Shown here: one piece after another, positions 1 to 5,818 of the stretch
Numbering within the stretch: the stretch's first letter is position 1
Layout: every line of letters begins with the position of its first letter
NCBI GenBank assembly: GCA_934132915.1
Contig: CAKPAK010000055.1
Location: 1-9,439, forward strand
Source of the DNA: an uncultured Bacilli bacterium
GTDB lineage: Bacteria > Bacillota_I > Bacilli_A > RF39 > UBA660
Reading direction: 5' to 3'
Length of the DNA: 9,439 nucleotides
Position numbers and translations under genes: made by a program
The notes under the pieces: generated by a model
The model's database searches: none
Told to the model about the DNA's origin: nothing
What the model saw: the letters and a program-made list of their open reading frames with translations, nothing else

Positions 1-653
1 GCGTTGAATACATTACTCCTGATCCAAAAGGTAGAGGAATTATTTATCCTGGACATACAGGGCTTTATGGAAATATTGGTGGGTTGCTTCATTTATTTGA
101 ACAAATTTTATTTCAAAATCATCTTTTATCAGAAGAAGATAAGGCGGATTTGTTTCGACAGCCTTATGATAATCCATTGGTTTATAAATTTGGAGCGGAT
201 TATTTGATTCGGGAGGATTGCCTGCAATATACGGCTAAAATTGCGGGGATTTATCGAATGCCTCATTCGATTCGGGAGGAAAATGTTGATAGGCTTGTGG
301 TTTGCGATTTTCCGAATTCTACGACTAATTTTGCGAAGGCTTCATCTGGAACTTGTGGCAGTTGGGTGATGGGCGATGATTTAACCAGTGGAGGGAGTTT
401 TGGTTCTTATGTTGGGGGAATTTTATCGAATCCTTATTCTTTTGTGGAAGAGAAAAATTACCCTGAAGAAGTGAATAAGCTTGCCGATACTTCTCTTCTT
501 GTTAATCGTAGGGGGATTATTCTTCATTATCCTAAGAAGATTGATCCCTATAAGAAAAAGATCTCTCATTATGGGATTTTGTTAGAACTGCTTAGTGCTT
601 ATTATGAAGATAAGGCAGAAAAAAAGATAAAGAAATTGACGAGAAAGGTTTAG
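1..653 (+). CDS. Beta-lactamase-fold serine hydrolase, C-terminal part (5' end outside window)
   Basis: The frame is open from base 3, and perhaps earlier, to a TAG at 651-653. It gives 216 residues with no start of its own, so the Met codon at base 84 is internal. Residues 16-35 contain GHTGLYGNIGGLLHLFEQIL. This resembles the GHAGLFSTAxDLxRFxQxLL segment of the class C beta-lactamase / esterase family (PF00144), which precedes the third active-site motif. Residues about 112-146 (SSGTCGSW, then GGSFGSYVGGILSNPYS) occupy the place of the usual HTG/KTG strand and the following LLTNRVHP-like strand. The canonical H/K-T-G is not evident. The catalytic SxxK and YxN would lie upstream and cannot be checked. 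Family members include penicillin-binding-type peptidases, esterases and inactive homologues, so no substrate is proposed. The gene converges with the leftward operon, so it is probably a separate unit. Confidence 0.62.
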   Translation, partial: VEYITPDPKGRGIIYPGHTGLYGNIGGLLHLFEQILFQNHLLSEEDKADLFRQPYDNPLVYKFGADYLIREDCLQYTAKIAGIYRMPHSIREENVDRLVVCDFPNSTTNFAKASSGTCGSWVMGDDLTSGGSFGSYVGGILSNPYSFVEEKNYPEEVNKLADTSLLVNRRGIILHYPKKIDPYKKKISHYGILLELLSAYYEDKAEKKIKKLTRKV

Positions 654-684
654 AATTCCCCTTCTCTTTTTCTTTATCTTTTTT
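620..684. terminator. Bidirectional intrinsic terminator between convergent genes
   Basis: The arm at 620-635 (AAAAAAGATAAAGAAA) is the exact reverse complement of 669-684 (TTTCTTTATCTTTTTT), giving 16 pairs. Inside it, GAGAAAGG (641-648) can pair with CCTTCTC (660-666) with one bulged A, leaving a short loop that contains EcoRI-like GAATTC. Read rightward, the stem ends in a T-run that continues into TTTTTTGTTTTT. Read leftward, it also ends in a T-run. It can therefore stop both the rightward hydrolase gene and the leftward operon. The left arm lies inside the last codons of the hydrolase gene and its stop codon falls in the inner hairpin. The outer stem is AT-only apart from two G/C pairs, so strength depends on the inner GC pairs. 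Confidence 0.72.
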
Positions 685-707
685 GTTTTTAGATTTTTTC
701 TCCTTTT

Positions 708-2471
708 TTATTTGGTTTTTTTTAAAATTGCCCCACTTTTATTTTGGTAGAGAATTTCATACTTATTCATTTTGGGATTTGGGGTTATTTTATCATAGAA
801 GTAGATAAGACAAGGATGTTCAATATTATCAAACCAAGTTATGTCAATATTTTCTTGATTTAAGCCATTCTTATTCTCTCTATCATAGTTAGGAAGCGGA
901 ATAGTATCCGTAATGGCATAAAACCAATAATTTCTCAGTTTTTTTCCTGAATTTACAAATTCATGATTTAGGGTACAAATATTTTGATACTTCTTGCTCT
1001 CTTCAATTAAAATAAGCTCATCTTCATCAATTAAAGTCCTATTTTGATTAAAACTATAACTATTCCAATTATAAACATTTAATTTTGATAAGATTTTTGT
1101 CAATGAATTATCATCCATCCCTCTAATCAATAGCATAGAAAATAAAATCAAACAGCTAAATCCATATAAGTATTTTTTCTTTCCCTCTAATCTCTCACCC
1201 AAATATAAAATAACAAAAATAGAATATAAATAAAATAATTTATGAAAGTAGTATTCTCCTGATAATTTAAAGATAAACAAGATGAAAAAGATAGCAATAT
1301 AGAAAGTAATGAAATAAAAGTTTAAATAAAAATAAGTATTTTCCTTTATATCCTTCTTAAAATGAAAAATTAAATAACTAAAAAAGAAAATAAAGAAATA
1401 AGAAGGGGTCATATTATCATAAATATAGCCATTTAAACTAACTGCTGAAATTACGCCTCCTTTTACTTCAAAGAATGTTGGAGAAATAAAATAGAAGAAG
1501 CCAAAACAAAAAGGTAAAATTAGAGTTAGTATTCCATAAAGTAGCATGGTCTTCTTCTTTATTTTTTTCTTTTTATATAAGTCGATATAGTAAAGGCCTA
1601 ATGCCAAATAAAGACAAGGAACAAATAAGTAATAAGAAAAAAAGAGGGAAAAACATAAGATAAAGAGGATCAGTATTTTAAAGATTTTATTTTCTTCCCA
1701 TGTGCCTTGAAAAGAAGTAACCGTTAAAAATAATAAATTAACAACCATCATTCCTAAAGTTAAATAACTAAATCCAAAAATATAACTATTAAATAAAAAA
1801 GAAAAACTATAAAGGAATGTCAAACAAGCATAATAAAGATAATCTTTTTTCTTAGGTAACACTTGAAATAAAGTACTTAAGAAGAGCAATCCCGCAATAG
1901 AAAAACTAATCGTATCATGAAGTAAAATTACCAAATAAGGTTTAACAAAAGAAAGAAGTCGAATTAAAAACCCTCCATTGACATAAGAAATAGACATTCC
2001 ACGAAGAAAAGAACCATACACCAAATCTTTACTATTTTCTGTTGTCAAAGTAGATAATGTTTTAGAAAAATGAAGAGCTTGTCGATAATGAATAGAAGCA
2101 TCTACAGATTCATAATGAATTAATCTTCCGCCATGAAACCTTAAATAACCAATTAGCATAAAGAGTAAGAAAAAGAAAAGGAAAAAAAGAAATTCCCGAC
2201 GAGAAAAAGAATATTTCTGAACTTTTTTTCGAATTAAAGTCATCATAAGAAGAATCAAGCCAACGCCAATATTTATCATGCCGTAGCGCCAGAAACTACC
2301 AGTTTGTCCAAGTAAATACAAAAAATGGACAACAACAATGTTATAGCAGTAAATTAGACAGATAGAATAAATACATTCTCTTACAATACTTAAATTCTCC
2401 TTCTTCTTAGGAAATAGAAGAAACATTAGAAAAAGAAACAAAAGGGATACTATATAAAATACTCTCATCAT
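708..2471 (-). CDS. Polytopic membrane protein, GT-C glycosyltransferase-like
   Basis: 587 residues. Roughly a dozen hydrophobic, Phe/Leu-rich segments span residues 1-450, followed by a soluble C-terminal part of about 135 residues. After the third or fourth hydrophobic segment a non-hydrophobic stretch carries ESVDASIHYRQALHF (121-135). An acidic residue followed by His in the first large outer loop is the usual layout of GT-C enzymes, which use lipid-linked sugar donors; D124 is the candidate catalytic or metal-binding residue. The C-terminus (YEILYQNKSGAILKK) has a short beta-hairpin look common in this protein class. I recognise no named family, so the GT-C assignment rests on topology, this motif and the GtrA/GtrB neighbours. 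It could instead be a polymerase or another transporter-like component. Start: ATG ATG at 2471/2468 behind AAAGGTAAGG; the second Met has slightly better spacing. It is the last gene of the leftward operon, 24 bases after the preceding stop. Confidence 0.6.
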   Translation of the reverse strand: MMRVFYIVSLLFLFLMFLLFPKKKENLSIVRECIYSICLIYCYNIVVVHFLYLLGQTGSFWRYGMINIGVGLILLMMTLIRKKVQKYSFSRREFLFFLFFFLLFMLIGYLRFHGGRLIHYESVDASIHYRQALHFSKTLSTLTTENSKDLVYGSFLRGMSISYVNGGFLIRLLSFVKPYLVILLHDTISFSIAGLLFLSTLFQVLPKKKDYLYYACLTFLYSFSFLFNSYIFGFSYLTLGMMVVNLLFLTVTSFQGTWEENKIFKILILFILCFSLFFSYYLFVPCLYLALGLYYIDLYKKKKIKKKTMLLYGILTLILPFCFGFFYFISPTFFEVKGGVISAVSLNGYIYDNMTPSYFFIFFFSYLIFHFKKDIKENTYFYLNFYFITFYIAIFFILFIFKLSGEYYFHKLFYLYSIFVILYLGERLEGKKKYLYGFSCLILFSMLLIRGMDDNSLTKILSKLNVYNWNSYSFNQNRTLIDEDELILIEESKKYQNICTLNHEFVNSGKKLRNYWFYAITDTIPLPNYDRENKNGLNQENIDITWFDNIEHPCLIYFYDKITPNPKMNKYEILYQNKSGAILKKTK

Positions 2472-2494
2472 TTAAGCCTTACCTTTCCATTATT

Positions 2495-2523
2495 ATTATA
2501 CCTTTAAGAAATATATTCCCCAA
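2495..2523 (-). promoter_or_regulatory. Candidate internal sigma-A promoter before the last operon gene
   Basis: On the - strand TTGGGG (2523-2518) is followed by 17 bases and a perfect TATAAT (2500-2495). The predicted transcript would begin near 2488 and have a leader of about 17 bases holding the AAAGGTAAGG ribosome binding site of the gene starting at 2471. The -35 box lies inside the last codons of the preceding gene and the -10 overlaps its stop codon. The -35 matches only TTG of TTGACA, and AT-rich DNA produces such matches by chance, so this is only a candidate. Confidence 0.3.
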
Positions 2524-3824
2524 GCCAAAAGAAAAAACCCACAAAAACTAAAAATAACGAATATCTTATCTCTTTTCTTTAAATTGGAAAAATACCTCTT
2601 TATTAAAAGAATACTTAGAAACAAAAAAGAATGAAAGAAAAAAATAACCGTTCTTTTCCCAGAAGCAAAAACAGTAGGAGAAAATCCCATCATAAGTCTA
2701 CTCAAAAACCCTAGCAAAAGAATAAAAATAGGAATAATACATTTCTTTTTATCTAATTGATAAAGTAAATAAATCATCGTGCAAAATAAGAAACCAATAA
2801 ATAATAGCCAGCAAATATTTGCCCTACTAAATACAAAAACATGCCCTACTTTAGTAAAATAATTAAATAATCCATACTGATAATTCTTAATTTCACAATA
2901 TACTTTTAATAAAAAGATAAAAGTTAACATACCAAAATAAATAAACGAAATAACTCTAGGAAGTTTTTTTTCTACATTTCTAATAATACTTAGAAATAAA
3001 ATAAAACTAAAAAAATAAATTATCCATGTACAATCTAATAAAATAGATGTACTAGAAACCATTCCTAAATAAATTTTATCCATAATATTAGCATTGATAT
3101 AATCTGGATAATAATGAGCAAGTTCTATTCCCATTCTATTAGAATTACCTGGACAAGTCAAAATAAAAACCAAACTTATTGTACTAAGTAAAACTAAAAG
3201 AATTGGATAGTTTTTAGAACGCTTTTGAATAAAAGCATAAATAAGAAAAAATACTGATACAGCAAATACTATACAAACAGCTTGTTCATGATTAACTGCA
3301 TAAAGAATACTTAAAACACTAATAGGATACAAATATCTAGGAATTCTTTCATGATATAAATAAAATCTATATGGTAAAAAACCTACCATCATCAAAGCAA
3401 GAGGCCATAAATAATTTAACGAAGTTGCACAATATCCTGTCTCTCCTACAAGTAAAAAAGGATATAGTAACAAAACAAGACCTGTTAAAAGCAAATTCTT
3501 AAAAGATATTTTCTTAAAAAATAAACGATTACTAGCATAAATCAATAAAGTATAAATAAAACTATCTAATATTCTCCATAAATATAGATGTCGACTTAAA
3601 ACAACTAAAAATCCCTCAATAATAATACGACTAGACCAAGATAAATACCTCATCTTTAAAAATGAAAACAAAGAATAAGTATCTAACATCAAAGAAAAAT
3701 AAGAAGTATCATCTCCTCCAAATTTAGTAAAGCAATGAATAAAAAGAAAAAAAACAAAAAAGAGACAAAGAAGAAAATAGGGACTTGATAATTTTTTCTT
3801 ACTTTTATTCATGATTTTTAACAT
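2496..3824 (-). CDS. DUF6056-like polytopic membrane protein, putative glycosyltransferase
   Basis: 442 residues with about ten hydrophobic segments. The motif order matches what I know of DUF6056-type proteins: GDDTSYF (37-43) just after the first membrane segment, RYLSWSSRI (59-67), TSLNYLWPL (134-142), NHEQA (178-182), TCPGNSNRM (223-231) and GFSPTVFASGKRT (380-392). The paired Asp at 38-39 in the first outer loop resembles the acidic site of GT-C enzymes, and the family is regarded as glycosyltransferase-like, but no activity is established to my knowledge. Start: ATG at 3824 overlaps the 3' end of galE by 20 bases with only GGA as a weak binding site. An in-frame ATG at 3812 (residue 5, reading MNKSKKK) overlaps the galE stop as ATGAATAA. 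Either way translation is probably coupled to galE. Two 8-base A/T runs lie in the gene (2964-2971 and 3747-3754). Confidence 0.68.
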   Translation of the reverse strand: MLKIMNKSKKKLSSPYFLLCLFFVFFLFIHCFTKFGGDDTSYFSLMLDTYSLFSFLKMRYLSWSSRIIIEGFLVVLSRHLYLWRILDSFIYTLLIYASNRLFFKKISFKNLLLTGLVLLLYPFLLVGETGYCATSLNYLWPLALMMVGFLPYRFYLYHERIPRYLYPISVLSILYAVNHEQAVCIVFAVSVFFLIYAFIQKRSKNYPILLVLLSTISLVFILTCPGNSNRMGIELAHYYPDYINANIMDKIYLGMVSSTSILLDCTWIIYFFSFILFLSIIRNVEKKLPRVISFIYFGMLTFIFLLKVYCEIKNYQYGLFNYFTKVGHVFVFSRANICWLLFIGFLFCTMIYLLYQLDKKKCIIPIFILLLGFLSRLMMGFSPTVFASGKRTVIFFFHSFLFLSILLIKRYFSNLKKRDKIFVIFSFCGFFLLAWGIYFLKV

Positions 3825-4809
3825 AAAAATTCCAACTATCCCTAACCATTTCTTCTATTCCATATTTAGCTTTAAATCCTAATTCTTCTTCAGCCTTTCC
3901 TACATCAGCATAACAAGAAGCAATATCGCCTGCTCTTCTTTCTTTTATTTCATAAGGAATACTTACCTTATTTACCTCTTCAAAACTCTTAACAATCTCA
4001 AGTACACTATATCCTCTTCCTGTTCCTAAATTATAAATAAATACTCCTGTATCCTTCATTGCCTTAGAAAGAGCCTTAACATGCCCAATAGCAAGATCAA
4101 CTACATGAATATAATCTCTTACTCCCGTTCCATCCGGTGTATCATAATCAGAACCAAAAACATTTAAATATGGCAAATCACCACTAGCAACTTTTACAAT
4201 ATAAGGCATCAAATTATTAGGAATACCATTAGGATCATCCCCGATTAAACCACTCGTATGAGCGCCGATTGGATTAAAGTAACGAAGCATAACAATAGAC
4301 ATTTCTGGATCGGCCACTCCTACATCTTTTAGAATTCGCTCAATCATTAGTTTACTTGTTCCATAAGGATTGGTTGTTCCTCCCGTAGGAGAATCTTCCT
4401 TAAATGGTACCTCATTGTTCTCACCATAAACCGTTGCACTACTACTAAAAATTATTCTTTTTACTTTAAACTCTCTCATCACTTGAAGAAAGATTAAAGT
4501 ACTATCTAAATTATTTTGATAGTATTCCAAAGGCTTTTCTACCGATTCTCCGACCGCTTTTAAGCCTGCAAAATGAATTACTGCATCAATTTTATGAGAT
4601 TTAAAAATACTTCTTAAGAGTTCTTCATCTCTTACATCGCCTTCATAAAAAATAGGCTTTTTCTTTGTAATTTCTTCAATCTTAGAAATTACTTCCTTTT
4701 TAGAATTCACCAAATTATCAATAATTACCGTTTCTATTCCATGATTTAATAATTCTACTACTGTATGACTACCAATATAACCACATCCACCTGTTACTAA
4801 TATTTTCAT
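3805..4809 (-). CDS. galE: UDP-glucose 4-epimerase GalE
   Basis: 334 residues, the usual length. It is an extended short-chain dehydrogenase that interconverts UDP-glucose and UDP-galactose in the cytoplasm using bound NAD. Visible sites: the NAD-binding GGCGYIGS (7-14), DVR at 59-61, SSSATVYG (122-129), the catalytic Tyr149 and Lys153 in NPYGTSK (147-153), LRYFNPIGAH (175-184), and RDYIHVVDLA (231-240). Numbering coincides with E. coli GalE, where Y149 and K153 are catalytic. At the E. coli Tyr299 gatekeeper position this protein has Cys299 (GDIASCYADVGKA). A small residue here goes with additional UDP-GlcNAc/UDP-GalNAc epimerisation in other GalE enzymes, as with human Cys307. Start chosen at 4809 because AGGAGG (4822-4817) sits 7 bases upstream; the longer frame from 4848 would put that site inside the coding region and add 13 residues before the Rossmann strand. 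The gene lies 11 bases after the 147-aa gene and probably supplies UDP-Gal or UDP-GalNAc to the glycosylation operon. Confidence 0.96.
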   Translation of the reverse strand: MKILVTGGCGYIGSHTVVELLNHGIETVIIDNLVNSKKEVISKIEEITKKKPIFYEGDVRDEELLRSIFKSHKIDAVIHFAGLKAVGESVEKPLEYYQNNLDSTLIFLQVMREFKVKRIIFSSSATVYGENNEVPFKEDSPTGGTTNPYGTSKLMIERILKDVGVADPEMSIVMLRYFNPIGAHTSGLIGDDPNGIPNNLMPYIVKVASGDLPYLNVFGSDYDTPDGTGVRDYIHVVDLAIGHVKALSKAMKDTGVFIYNLGTGRGYSVLEIVKSFEEVNKVSIPYEIKERRAGDIASCYADVGKAEEELGFKAKYGIEEMVRDSWNFYVKNHE

Positions 4810-4816
4810 CTTTATT

Positions 4817-4822
4817 CCTCCT
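4817..4822 (-). promoter_or_regulatory. Ribosome binding site of galE, fixing its start
   Basis: AGGAGG on the - strand is 7 bases before ATG 4809. It shares bases with the TAG stop of the upstream gene (TAGGAGG), so ribosomes ending that gene are delivered directly to the galE start. It rules out the in-frame ATG at 4848. Confidence 0.9.
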
Positions 4823-5264
4823 ATAAAATCTTTCCCTCTTGATAACATGCATAAATATAACTAGGATTTTCATAATACAGACTACTATTATAATTATCAA
4901 TCTCTAAAATAATCCAAGAAGAAAGTACCTTTATTAAATTATCCACATAATATTCTGGATGATTATCTATCATCATAATTAGTCTTTTATAAACTTTACC
5001 AATATCATAATAACTAGGAATAGAATTTCCTGCATCAATTTGAATACGATAATTTCCTTTTTCTATCCCACATTCTTCGATAAAATCAGAAGCCACCTTA
5101 TCAATATTTTCAGCATGATAAACACTTGCTAATCGATAAATTTTTTCAATATTCTCTCTTCCTAACTTTGAAACAATAACACTTTTTTTATTTTTCGTTA
5201 TTCTAGCAATATATTCAATTAAACTACAAGTATACAATAAATCATTATCTTCTTGACGCTCCAT
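4821..5264 (-). CDS. Conserved 147-aa protein of unknown function
   Basis: 147 residues, soluble, with no signal peptide or membrane segment and probably mostly helical. Recognisable blocks: DLLYTCSLIEYIARITKNKK (8-27), a middle block IYRLASVYHAENIDKVASDF, SYYDIGKVYKRLI, and a C-terminal part NYNSSLYYENPSYIYACY ending in GKIL. From memory, proteins with the same blocks (CSLIEYIARxTKN, VPSYWDIGKVYxRLI, NSSxYYxNPxYI) occur in gut Firmicutes as uncharacterised proteins, sometimes near DUF3990/DUF3791 genes. I cannot verify that here, and neither of those domains is visible in the window. No catalytic motif is evident. Start ATG 5264 follows GAGGAAGAGG; an in-frame TGA upstream excludes a longer protein. 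It sits between the GtrA-like gene and galE, 11 bases from galE, so it is co-transcribed with them, although nothing in its sequence suggests sugar chemistry. Confidence 0.8.
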   Translation of the reverse strand: MERQEDNDLLYTCSLIEYIARITKNKKSVIVSKLGRENIEKIYRLASVYHAENIDKVASDFIEECGIEKGNYRIQIDAGNSIPSYYDIGKVYKRLIMMIDNHPEYYVDNLIKVLSSWIILEIDNYNSSLYYENPSYIYACYQEGKIL

Positions 5265-5345
5265 TATACCTCTTCCTCACAATCAATAAAATTTAAACAA
5301 TTCATCAGTCATTAACATGATATACAACTTGCATAATATCCTCCT
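5264..5345 (-). other. 79-base gap with tiny coupled ORFs behind a perfect Shine-Dalgarno
   Basis: Directly after the GtrA-like stop, TAGGAGG (AGGAGG at 5345-5340) is followed 5 bases later by ATG 5334. This opens a 9-codon ORF, MQVVYHVND, ending in TGA at 5305. TGATG then overlaps an ATG at 5305 starting a 13-codon ORF, MNCLNFIDCEEEV, whose TAA overlaps the ATG of the 147-aa gene at 5264 (TAATG). A third frame reads MLMTDELFKFY before a stop at the end of the gap. The initiation signal is as good as that of galE, yet no sizeable protein follows. It may be a short leader peptide, a translational relay to the next gene, or the head of a decayed gene. No terminator hairpin or convincing promoter was seen in the gap. 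Confidence 0.3.
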
Positions 5346-5802
5346 ACTCTAAAAATTTCTTTCTCGTCACAAAATTAAAAATCATCACAAATATCGTAGC
5401 AATAACTTTAGATATCATGTAATAAATATGACAAATATCTGTTACTACCCAGACTAATAAATCATTCAACCCTAGCCCTATTATACTACAAATCATAAAA
5501 ATAATAAAATTTCTTCCCTGGCTTTTACTCTTATCTACATCAAAAACAAAAGTTAAACTAGCAAAATAATTATAAATAACAGAAATAGCAAAAGATAGGC
5601 TATTCGCAACAACAACATTAAAATGACATACTTCCCTAAATAAATATAAAAAGATAAAATCAATTAAAGTAGCAATCACGCCAACAATCGCAAAATTAAA
5701 TATTTGTACCAATAAATGTACCTTATCTTCACCTAAATTCAAATGAAGTACTTTTAATCCCCACTGAATAAATCTCAAACTATAATTCTTTTTTTCTTTC
5801 AT
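5344..5802 (-). CDS. GtrA-family membrane protein, putative lipid-linked sugar flippase
   Basis: 152 residues, typical for the GtrA/GtcA family (PF04138). Four hydrophobic segments lie at about 32-55, 63-85, 99-121 and 126-146. Family signatures present: NFAIVGVIATLIDFIF (36-51), NSLSFAISVIYNYFASLTFVF ending near 87, and the C-terminal NFVTRKKF (143-150). GtrA proteins are thought to move undecaprenyl-phosphate-linked sugars made by a GtrB-type enzyme to the outer face of the membrane. Here the matching GtrB-type gene starts the visible operon at the right edge, and GT-C-like candidates flank it. The start at 5802 is chosen because AAGGAGA lies 9 bases upstream, just after the stop of the deacetylase gene. 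The longer open frame to 5928 only overlaps that gene and adds 42 residues unlike the family. Confidence 0.9.
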   Translation of the reverse strand: MKEKKNYSLRFIQWGLKVLHLNLGEDKVHLLVQIFNFAIVGVIATLIDFIFLYLFREVCHFNVVVANSLSFAISVIYNYFASLTFVFDVDKSKSQGRNFIIFMICSIIGLGLNDLLVWVVTDICHIYYMISKVIATIFVMIFNFVTRKKFLE

Positions 5803-5811
5803 TTTTACAAA

Positions 5812-5818
5812 TCTCCTT
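5812..5818 (-). promoter_or_regulatory. Ribosome binding site of the GtrA-like gene, fixing its start
   Basis: AAGGAGA on the - strand is 9 bases upstream of ATG 5802 and immediately follows the TAA (5821-5819) of the deacetylase gene. It supports the 152-residue form over the frame that extends to 5928. Confidence 0.85.

Noticed and set aside
4..207. Rightward frame MNTLLLIQK at 4-207
   Set aside because: Shadow of the serine hydrolase frame, which matches a family across the same bases.
2964..3754. 8-base A/T runs inside the DUF6056-like gene (2964-2971, 3747-3754) and at 716-723 as phase-variation tracts
   Set aside because: Runs of 8 are expected in Phe/Lys-rich coding DNA of this composition, and the one at 716-723 would change only the last residues.
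1..3824. Base-composition contrast as a sign of transfer
   Set aside because: Hand counts gave 25/60 G+C at 301-360, 12/60 at 3001-3060 and 27/60 at 4261-4320 (galE). The low values follow hydrophobic membrane-protein codons rather than a boundary, so no transfer is claimed.
4810..4848. In-frame extension of galE by 13 residues from ATG 4848
   Set aside because: It overlaps the upstream gene and would place the AGGAGG site inside the coding region; ATG 4809 has ideal spacing and starts right at the Rossmann strand.
5264..5345. Reading TGA as tryptophan, which would extend the 147-aa protein upstream; no main gene in the window ends in TGA
   Set aside because: Tryptophans checked in the hydrolase, GalE, deacetylase and GtrB-like genes are all TGG, and the region carries a Shine-Dalgarno. 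Absence of TGA stops in ten genes is compatible with chance in AT-rich genomes.
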